The notes under the pieces are model-generated. The model made no database searches. It saw nothing but the letters and a program-made list of their open reading frames with translations, and had not been told where the DNA came from. From positions 1 through 20,352 of the forward strand of contig DATKCJ010000110.1 of assembly GCA_035513275.1 (NCBI GenBank): DNA of 20,352 nucleotides. The letters run 5' to 3'. Below are positions 14,727 through 20,352 of this stretch, one piece after another (positions within the stretch are counted from its first letter, which is position 1; the number at the start of each line of letters is the position of its first letter). A program made the position numbers and the translations under genes. This DNA comes from DATKCJ01 sp035513275 (GTDB taxonomy: Bacteria; Verrucomicrobiota; Verrucomicrobiia; Opitutales; Opitutaceae).

Positions 14727-15545
14727 ATGAGACGAGGTTGGAAGCTTCCCGGTGGCATGCGACTGGCGAACGCACTTTGCGGCGGCTGGACGGTGCTCGT
14801 CCTGATCTTCCTGTATTTCCCGATCGTCTTCCTCGTCGTCTACTCATTCAACAGCTCGAAGCTGAACATCGTCTGGGAGGGCTTCACGTGGAAGTGGTAT
14901 CTCGAGCTCCTCGGAAACGTGCGGCTCATCGACGGATTCAAGAACAGCATCGTCATCGCCTGCGCGAGCACGGTGCTCTCGGTGTTCCTCGGCACGGGCG
15001 GCGCGTGGCTCATGTATCGCTTCCGCTACCGGCACTCGGGGATCATCGAAACCGCGGCCTACCTGCCGATGGTTGTGCCCGAGGTGATCATGGGCATCAG
15101 CCTGCTCGTTTTCTACAAGTCGATATCGCTGTCGCTCGGCCACACGACTGTCATCCTCGCGCACGCGACGTTTTGCTTTCCCTTCGTGATGGCCGCGGTG
15201 CGTGCGCGCCTCGCCGGCCTCGATCCGGCGCTCGAAGAAGCGGCGATGGATCTCGGTGCCGGACCGGCGCGCGCGTTCGTCTACGTAATCGTGCCGTATC
15301 TGATGCCGGCAATCGCCGCGGGCGGCCTGATGGCGTTCGCGTTGTCGCTCGACGAGGTGATCGTGTCCTACTTCACGACCGATGCAGCCTCAAAGACGTT
15401 GCCACTTCGGATCTACGACATGGCGAAGGTCGGCCTCAACCCGATGATCAACGCGCTCTCGACGCTCTTCGTGGCCGTCACCGCCCTCATCCTGATCCTG
15501 ATGGAAATTCTGCGCCAGAGACGCCGGCCTGCCGCCGGTGATTGA
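14727..15545 (+). CDS. potC: Spermidine/putrescine ABC transporter permease (PotC-like)
   Basis: This 272-residue inner-membrane permease belongs to the polyamine/opine uptake group and has about six membrane spans (first at 20-41, last at 241-262). The EAA loop that docks on the ATPase is EEAAMDLGAGPARAFVYVIV (170-189), and ALSLDEVIVSYF (205-216) is a PotC hallmark. It opens the pot cluster. The ATG at 14727 gives a short basic N-terminus before span one; a second Met (residue 11) is possible. potD starts 13 bp after its stop. Together with PotB it would form the transmembrane channel. Family and role are clear; the choice among spermidine, putrescine and related amines is not. Confidence 0.92.
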   Translation: MRRGWKLPGGMRLANALCGGWTVLVLIFLYFPIVFLVVYSFNSSKLNIVWEGFTWKWYLELLGNVRLIDGFKNSIVIACASTVLSVFLGTGGAWLMYRFRYRHSGIIETAAYLPMVVPEVIMGISLLVFYKSISLSLGHTTVILAHATFCFPFVMAAVRARLAGLDPALEEAAMDLGAGPARAFVYVIVPYLMPAIAAGGLMAFALSLDEVIVSYFTTDAASKTLPLRIYDMAKVGLNPMINALSTLFVAVTALILILMEILRQRRRPAAGD

Positions 15546-15558
15546 TAAACACCCAAAC

Positions 15559-16575
15559 ATGAAAATGAAACGTTCCCTGATAGTTGCCGCCATGCTCGCC
15601 GTGGCATCGTTCGCCAGCGCACAGGAGCTCAACCTCTTCGCCTGGTCGGAATACGTCCCGCAGTCGGTCATCGACGGTTTCACCGAGGAAACCGGAATCA
15701 AGGTGAACTACGAGAGCTACGACTCGAACGAGGCGATGGTTGCCAAGCTCGTTGGAGGGGGCGGGACATACGACCTCATCCAGCCCTCCGAATACATGAT
15801 CGAGGCGCTCATTGCGGCCGACCGGCTCATGCCGATCGACCGTGCGAACATCCCGAACTTCTCGAACCTCTCGCCGCAATACCTCGATCTGCCTTTTGAC
15901 CCTGCGAACAAATACTCTGTCCCCTACATGGTCGGCACGGTTGGCATCGCCGTGAACACCGCGAAGGTCACGAAGCCGGTCACCGGCTACGCCGACTTCT
16001 TCAGCGATGCGCACAAGGGCCGTCTCGTCGTCCTCGACGACGGCCGCGAGATCGTCAGTTGGGCGCTCGCCGCGAAGGGCCGCAGCATAAACGACATCAC
16101 CCCCGCGACACTGGCCGAGGTGAAGCCGCTCATCGCCGCGTGGCTCAAGAACGTGAAGATCTTCGACTCAGCGAGCCCGAAGACCGCGCTCCTCAACGGC
16201 GAGGTCGACATGGGCATCGTGTGGTCCGGCGAGGGCGCGATCCTCATTCAGGAGGATCCGAAGTTCACCTACATCCTCCCGAAGGAAGGCGCGCACATGT
16301 TCATCGACAGCCTCGCGATTCCAAAGGGCGCGAAGAACAAGGCCGCCGCCGAGAAGTTCATCAACTACATCCTCAAGCCCGAGGTCTCGAAGGTCATCTC
16401 CGACGAGTTTCCCTACACCAATCCGAACCTCGAGGCGCGCAAGCTTCTCACCGAGGAGCAGCTCAAGAACGGTGCGAGCTATCCGGCGACCGGAAAGCTC
16501 GAGACCTTCAAGGAAATCGGCAATGTCGCCACGCAAATCGACGACCTGATGACCGAACTCAAGTCGGAGCTTTGA
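15559..16575 (+). CDS. potD: Periplasmic spermidine/putrescine-binding protein (PotD-like)
   Basis: This 338-residue solute-binding protein has a clear signal peptide: MKMKRSLIVAAMLAVASFAS, cleaved near ASA-QE (about residue 22). There is no lipobox cysteine, so the mature protein is free in the periplasm. Residues matching the polyamine pocket include W29 and Y32 (LFAWSEYVP), S77 and Y79 (QPSEYM), the acidic pair around D161-E164 (LDDGREIV), W222 (VWSGEG) and D250 (FIDSLAIP). It lies between potC and potB. I chose ATG 15559; GTG 15538 would add seven residues before an already typical signal sequence. A large palindrome follows the gene. Confidence 0.93.
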   Translation: MKMKRSLIVAAMLAVASFASAQELNLFAWSEYVPQSVIDGFTEETGIKVNYESYDSNEAMVAKLVGGGGTYDLIQPSEYMIEALIAADRLMPIDRANIPNFSNLSPQYLDLPFDPANKYSVPYMVGTVGIAVNTAKVTKPVTGYADFFSDAHKGRLVVLDDGREIVSWALAAKGRSINDITPATLAEVKPLIAAWLKNVKIFDSASPKTALLNGEVDMGIVWSGEGAILIQEDPKFTYILPKEGAHMFIDSLAIPKGAKNKAAAEKFINYILKPEVSKVISDEFPYTNPNLEARKLLTEEQLKNGASYPATGKLETFKEIGNVATQIDDLMTELKSEL

Positions 16576-16625
16576 GCCGCGAGATCGCGCAATTGATGGA
16601 CGTTCTCCCCAGCGACCGCCTCCCG

Positions 16626-16744
16626 GTAGCCCGCGATCTCCGAGCGCGGGTTCCACGAGTGCTCCGCTGTTTTGTAGCTGCCGAGGTCACGAGGCAGTCT
16701 TGGGCAGTTCGCCAGTTCTCTGCCTCGTTACCTCGGCGGCTACA
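16626..16744. repeat. Two REP-like palindromes between potD and potB
   Basis: The first is GTAG (16626-16629) then CCCGCG (16630-16635) pairing with CGCGGG (16645-16650). The second is a large hairpin: arm 16673-16697 (starts TGTAGC, ends GAGGCAG) pairs with 16720-16744 (starts CTGCCTCG, ends GGCTACA) at 23 of 25 positions around a 22-nt spacer. It ends 15 bp before the potB start. The element splits the operon after the binding-protein gene. Confidence 0.75.
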
Positions 16745-16759
16745 TTCGCCTGATTGGAT

Positions 16760-17647
16760 ATGGCTACAATGAACACGCTCAGCATTTCCGCATCGGGGGG
16801 CAGCCAGGCACGGCGCGCCCCCGGGTTGATGGGCTGGCTGCTTCTGGCTCCTATGATCCTGTGGCTGGTCGCGTTCGTCGTCATCCCGACGCTGATTCTG
16901 CTCGTCTACAGTTTCTGCCAGCGTGGATCCTTCGGCGAGGCGGTCTTCTCATTCACCTGGGAGAACTACGGGCGCGCGTTCGACGCGCGGTATTTGAAGA
17001 TACTGATGATGTCCATCTGGTATGCCGCGCTCACCACGGCATTCTGCGTGACGATCGGATACCCGGTGGCGTGGTTCATCGCGCGTGCACGCCCGGCGCT
17101 GCGCTCGAAACTGCTCCTGCTGGTCATGCTTCCGTTCTGGATCAGCTTCCTCTTGCGCACCTATGCGTGGATCTCGTTGCTGAAGGCCGAGGGAATCGTC
17201 AGTGCGTTTCTCCAATCGGCGCGGCTGATCACCGAGCCGCTCTCGATACTCTACACGCCCACGGCCGTCATCATCGGCCTCGTCTACGCCTACCTGCCGT
17301 TCATGATCCTGCCGATCTACAGCAGCGCCGAGAAACTCGACGAGTCGGTCATCGAGGCCTCGCAGGATCTGGGCGCCGGCGCGATCCGCACGTTCTTCCG
17401 CGTGATCCTTCCGCTCACGTGGCCCGGCGTGAGCGCGGGCGTGTTGCTCGTGTTTGTGCCAGCGATCGGGATGTTCGCGATCACCGACCTCATGGGCGGT
17501 GCGCGCGTGCCGATGGTCGGCAACGTGATCCAGGCGCAGTTCGGCGCGGCGCGAAACTGGCCGTTCGGCGCGGCGCTCGGAATTTGTTTCCTGATAATCT
17601 TTGTTGCTGTTTACAGCGTTCTCAGGGAAAGGGAATCGAAGGCATGA
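16760..17647 (+). CDS. potB: Spermidine/putrescine ABC transporter permease (PotB-like)
   Basis: This is the second membrane subunit of the polyamine importer, 295 residues with about six spans (first near 25-50). The EAA loop is EASQDLGAGAIRTFFRVILP (199-218). The LLRTYAWISLLKAEGIVS segment (131-148) and PAIGMFAITDLMGGA (234-248) are typical of PotB/PotH. Starts at 16760 (ATG) and 16769 (ATG) are both plausible; a TTG at 16754 is less likely. Its stop shares ATGA with potA (17644-17647). It is separated from potD by 184 bp of palindromic DNA, so its expression relative to potD may be lowered. Confidence 0.92.
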   Translation: MATMNTLSISASGGSQARRAPGLMGWLLLAPMILWLVAFVVIPTLILLVYSFCQRGSFGEAVFSFTWENYGRAFDARYLKILMMSIWYAALTTAFCVTIGYPVAWFIARARPALRSKLLLLVMLPFWISFLLRTYAWISLLKAEGIVSAFLQSARLITEPLSILYTPTAVIIGLVYAYLPFMILPIYSSAEKLDESVIEASQDLGAGAIRTFFRVILPLTWPGVSAGVLLVFVPAIGMFAITDLMGGARVPMVGNVIQAQFGAARNWPFGAALGICFLIIFVAVYSVLRERESKA

Positions 17648-18780
17648 GTGGATCGAACGGCTACTCGAATGGATCAAACGGATCCCACGGATCCAACGGC
17701 TTCGCGATGGAGCTTCGTAGCGTCACCAAGCGCTACGGCTCAGTGACAGCGGTCAACGCCGTCGATCTCCAGATCCGCGACGGCGAGTTTCTCACGCTCC
17801 TCGGCCCGTCAGGCTGCGGCAAGACCACCATCTTACGCCTGCTCTCGGGATTCGAGGTGCCCGACGAGGGCCAGGTCGTCCTCGCCGGGGGCGATGTCAG
17901 CCATGTGCCGCCGCACAAGCGCGACGTGAACCAGGTTTTCCAGAGCTACGCGCTGTTCCCGCATCTCACCGTCGAGGGCAATGTCGCCTTCGGCCTGCGC
18001 ATGCGCGGCGTCGACTCCTCGGAAATCAAGACCCGCGTGAAGGATGCGCTCGATCTCGTCGCGCTCGACGGACTCGGCTCCCGCAGGACGAGCGAACTCT
18101 CCGGCGGCCAGCGCCAGCGCGTGGCGCTCGCACGGGCACTCGTGTGCCGACCGAAGGTGCTGCTCCTCGACGAGCCGCTCTCCGCTCTCGACGCGAAGCT
18201 CCGCGAGATGATGCAGATCGAGCTCAAGCGCATCCAGCAACGTCTCGGTATTACCTTCGTGTTCGTCACGCACGATCAGGAGGAGGCGCTCACGATGTCC
18301 GACCGGATCGCCGTCGTGAACAAGGGCCGGATCGAGCAGATCGACGCGGCCGACGAGATCTACGAACACCCGGCGACCGCGTTTGCCGCCGACTTCGTCG
18401 GCGCGGCGAATCTCGTGCGCGGCGAAGTCCTCGCGGTCCGCAACAACGGCCAGTGCGAAGCGAGGATAGGCGAGGGCGCCGTCGTTCTCTTCCGCGGCGA
18501 AGGCATCGCGGCCGACTGCGCCGATGTGCTCCTGTCGATCCGCCCCGAGAAGATTCACCTGAGCGACTCGTCCGAGGGCCTCATGGGCGCATTTCCCGGC
18601 GCGATTGAGGACGTGATCTTCCGCGGTGCATTCGCCGAGCTGCGGATCCTTCTTGAAGGCGGCTCCGCGTTGAGGGCGAGCGTGGCCAACGCCAGCGCGC
18701 ACAAGCGCTCCTGGCGCAAGGGCGACCGCGTCTGGTGCAGCGTGCACCACGACGACATTGTCGTCGTCGACCGGCATTGA
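17644..18780 (+). CDS. potA: Spermidine/putrescine import ATPase (PotA-like)
   Basis: This is the ATP-hydrolysing subunit, 378 residues. Motifs are Walker A GPSGCGKTT (54-62), Q-loop Q100 (VFQSYALFPHLTV), signature LSGGQRQR (152-159), Walker B LLLDEP (173-178) and switch H210. The C-terminal third (about 250-378) is a TOBE/OB regulatory region with the conserved IRPEKI (299-304). Oddly, the first 20 residues are a low-complexity Gly-Ser-Asn tract built from near-repeats of SNG. An internal ATG at 17707 (residue 22, MELRSVTKRYG) gives the usual PotA start, so the tract may be untranslated or an add-on; the ATGA overlap with potB favours the longer form. The stop is followed at once by a GTAG palindrome. 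Confidence 0.95.
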   Translation: MSGSNGYSNGSNGSHGSNGFAMELRSVTKRYGSVTAVNAVDLQIRDGEFLTLLGPSGCGKTTILRLLSGFEVPDEGQVVLAGGDVSHVPPHKRDVNQVFQSYALFPHLTVEGNVAFGLRMRGVDSSEIKTRVKDALDLVALDGLGSRRTSELSGGQRQRVALARALVCRPKVLLLDEPLSALDAKLREMMQIELKRIQQRLGITFVFVTHDQEEALTMSDRIAVVNKGRIEQIDAADEIYEHPATAFAADFVGAANLVRGEVLAVRNNGQCEARIGEGAVVLFRGEGIAADCADVLLSIRPEKIHLSDSSEGLMGAFPGAIEDVIFRGAFAELRILLEGGSALRASVANASAHKRSWRKGDRVWCSVHHDDIVVVDRH

Positions 18781-18943
18781 GTAGGGCTCCGAGGTGGAGC
18801 GCGTTGCTGGCCAGCAGAACCCCCAACGCGCCGATGGTTTTCGTGCGCCGAAGGCGCCTTGGAGTGCGCCACTCCCGTGGCGCTTTCGTGGCGTGGGCCA
18901 CCGGACATTCACAAAAAGCGGCAGAGGACTGCCGCACTCCAAG
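18781..18943. repeat. Composite intergenic palindrome cluster after potA
   Basis: GTAG (18781-18784) abuts the potA TGA. It is followed by GCTCC/GGAGC (18786-18790, 18796-18800), then GCGCGTTG (18799-18806) / CAACGCGC (18824-18831) enclosing the core TGCTGGCCAGCAGAA (18805-18819), also present at 7705-7719. Next, CTTGGAGTGCG (18858-18868) pairs with CGCACTCCAAG (18933-18943) and encloses GCGCCAC/GTGGCGC (18866-18872, 18877-18883) and GCGGCAG/CTGCCGC (18918-18924, 18929-18935). The rest of the gap to 19076 shows no gene, though one frame is open by chance through it. Confidence 0.7.
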
Positions 18944-19076
18944 ACGCTCGCGCGTAGCGCTGCCGCCCCACCGCCATCACTCGGAGCGGCAAGAATCAAG
19001 AGCGATACCCTTCGGTTGGGTCGCTCCACCGCGACGCTGTTTGACCCTCGGCATCCTGGATCGTAACTTTGGTCTC

Positions 19077-20060
19077 GTGATCGCCTCCATCGATTTCAAG
19101 GACTTCAAGATCCTGCGTGAGGCGCGGATCGAATTCTCGCCGTTCAACCTCATCATCGGTCCGAATGGCAGCGGCAAGACGAGCGTGATCGAGGCGATCC
19201 GGCGGCTTCGAAATCTCGCGTCGCTTCCGATTGTTACCAGTTCGGTGCCAGCCCCACCGCGCGCGTCGCGGCTCGAGTTCCACTTTGACCCGCCGCAATC
19301 GGGACTTTCAGTCGTCCTCTCCTGCACGCCCGATCTTGCGTGCGATGGATTGCAACTCGTGGGAACCGACGCGGCCCAGCAGAACTGGCGTGCGCTGGCC
19401 GACAAGCTTTCGATGATTCGCTTCCACGCGCTCGACCCGGTCGCGATGGCGCGGCCGTGCAGCGCGGATGCACCGTGCGAGCTCGCCGAGGACGGGGCGA
19501 ACATCGCGGCAGCGCTTCACTCATTGAACGGAAAGGCTCCCTCGGACTTCTCGGCGATCGTGGCGGAGTTCACGCGGATACTCCCGGAATTTTCCAAGAT
19601 CGAAACGGTCGCGACCCGCGGGAACGTTGAGATCGAGTTCGAACTGCGCGACGAGGGCCACGCGATCGGCGCTGGTGACCTTTCGCAAGGGACGCTGGCT
19701 CTTCTCGGCATTCTCTTTCTCGCGTCAGCCGCACCGCGGCCGTCGCTGCTCTGCATCGAGGAGATCGATCGTGGCCTGCACCCGCGCGTGCTTCGCGAGG
19801 CGCGCGACGCACTCTATCGGTTGAGCCATCCCACCGACGACGCTCCATCGTGCCAGGTGCTTGCGACGACGCACTCGCCCTACCTGCTCGACCTCTTCCG
19901 CGACCAGCCGGAGGAAGTCATCATCGCGGAGAAAACCGGCGCGCGCGCGGGTTTCAGAAAGCTCTCGGAGTTTCCGGATTTGAAAGAGCTTCTTTCAGAG
20001 GCGAGTCTCGGCGACCTTTGGTTCAGCGGCGTGCTCGGCGGCGTGCCCGACGAGGAATGA
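19077..20060 (+). CDS. SMC/RecF-like AAA family ATPase
   Basis: This 327-residue ATPase has the ABC-type head fold of the RecF/OLD/AAA_21 group. Motifs are N-terminal IDFKDFKILREARIEF, Walker A GPNGSGKTS (28-36), an ABC-like signature LSQGTLALL (202-210), Walker B LLCIEEIDRG (224-233) with two catalytic-type glutamates, and the H-loop TTHSPYLL (264-271). There is no long coiled coil, so it is a compact head and not a true SMC. I chose GTG 19077, where the family alignment begins; the frame is open upstream through repeats, but that translation is basic and low quality. It shares ATGA with the next gene. Such ATPases often pair with a TOPRIM nuclease in defence systems or in DNA repair. No other nearby gene gives its role. 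Confidence 0.85.
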   Translation: MIASIDFKDFKILREARIEFSPFNLIIGPNGSGKTSVIEAIRRLRNLASLPIVTSSVPAPPRASRLEFHFDPPQSGLSVVLSCTPDLACDGLQLVGTDAAQQNWRALADKLSMIRFHALDPVAMARPCSADAPCELAEDGANIAAALHSLNGKAPSDFSAIVAEFTRILPEFSKIETVATRGNVEIEFELRDEGHAIGAGDLSQGTLALLGILFLASAAPRPSLLCIEEIDRGLHPRVLREARDALYRLSHPTDDAPSCQVLATTHSPYLLDLFRDQPEEVIIAEKTGARAGFRKLSEFPDLKELLSEASLGDLWFSGVLGGVPDEE

Positions 20061-20352
20061 AGGTCGCAACTCTCAGCGAGTCGCCGGGCGACGAAGCTGC
20101 GCTGCGGGCGATCGCAAACGCAGTGCTTGGCGACCGGTTGAAATTCGTGAAGCCGCAGCTCCGCGCGCGCGGCTGGCCGTCGGTGCTGCAAGTTCTCCCC
20201 GCGATCCTGCGGCATCTGCATTTCAGGACGGGCACGTTTGGAATCATGATCGTAGTCGATTCCGACGACTCGGTCGTGCACGAGCCCGATCACGATCTCC
20301 CCGGCAGGCTTCACTCTGGCTGCAGGCTCTGCCTTTTGCGCGCCGCTTGCCG
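20057..20352 (+). CDS. TOPRIM-like protein, 3' end beyond window
   Basis: Only the first 98 codons are visible. The start ATG shares ATGA with the stop of the ATPase gene (20057-20060), so they are very likely coupled. The N-terminus ATLSESPGDEAALRAIANAV (4-23) resembles the first TOPRIM motif (an acidic residue after a beta strand, then DEAAL), as in DUF4276-like proteins. FGIMIVVDSDDSVVH (61-75) resembles the second motif, with D-x-D at the end of a strand. A CxxC-type pair appears near the cut end (CRLC). TOPRIM proteins act as nucleases or primases; which applies here cannot be judged from a fragment. The assignment is by pattern only and might be wrong. Confidence 0.6.
   Translation, partial: MKVATLSESPGDEAALRAIANAVLGDRLKFVKPQLRARGWPSVLQVLPAILRHLHFRTGTFGIMIVVDSDDSVVHEPDHDLPGRLHSGCRLCLLRAAC

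Noticed and set aside
16861..17643. In-frame upstream extension of potA across potB
   Set aside because: The extension is arginine/histidine-rich shadow of potB. The PotA motifs start after 17707 and the ATGA overlap at 17644 is a natural start.
801..18943. CRISPR array
   Set aside because: The repeated elements are spread over the window, are palindromic with variable stems, and have no regular repeat-spacer pattern or cas genes.
18735..19076. In-frame upstream extension of the RecF/OLD-like ATPase through the repeat cluster
   Set aside because: The translation is basic and low in complexity, overlaps the end of potA, and carries no similarity to the ATPase family, which begins at 19077.

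Overview
The window is GC-rich bacterial chromosome, roughly 60-65% G+C by eye, with tightly packed genes on both strands. The gene set points to a Gram-negative member of the Verrucomicrobiota, most likely near Opitutales. The pointers are a polyamine uptake operon, a menaquinone prenyltransferase, a family-4-like uracil-DNA glycosylase of a divergent type, a metK-ahcY pair, an acidic orphan protein of a kind I associate with Opitutae, and many short GTAG-flanked intergenic palindromes. This taxonomic call is an inference from style, not a search. Most start codons lack a recognisable Shine-Dalgarno sequence.

Layout. Positions 2-763 hold the 3' part of a uracil-DNA glycosylase gene (+). It converges on a five-gene minus-strand operon (4744 down to 888): REC-histidine kinase, single-domain response regulator, an unrecognised 81-residue protein, a GspE/PilB-type assembly ATPase, and an Hpt phosphotransfer protein. 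All junctions overlap or nearly touch. Reading the other way, a structured leader (4801-4920) precedes metK-ahcY, which make and recycle S-adenosylmethionine; a strong terminator ends that unit. A tRNA-Ser(GCU) follows. Next come a minus-strand PLP enzyme of the isopenicillin-N-epimerase-like class, a plus-strand GatB/YqeY-domain protein, and a minus-strand acidic hypothetical.

From 10900 to 14565 a five-gene plus-strand operon encodes acylphosphatase, an ABC-2-type ATPase and permease, a membrane-anchored TPR-like protein and MenA. From 14727 to 18780 lies a complete spermidine/putrescine ABC importer in the unusual order potC-potD-potB-potA, with large palindromes between potD and potB. The right edge carries an SMC/RecF-like ATPase translationally coupled to a truncated TOPRIM-like protein. 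This pair is the best candidate here for a defence-type system.

The most striking non-coding feature is a family of GTAG...CTAC palindromes in nearly every intergenic gap. They resemble REP/BIME elements mobilised by RAYT transposases. Two begin exactly at stop codons (menA, potA). The other signal worth testing is the metK leader, where the only clear Shine-Dalgarno-like sequence I noticed lies inside a perfect 7-bp stem.
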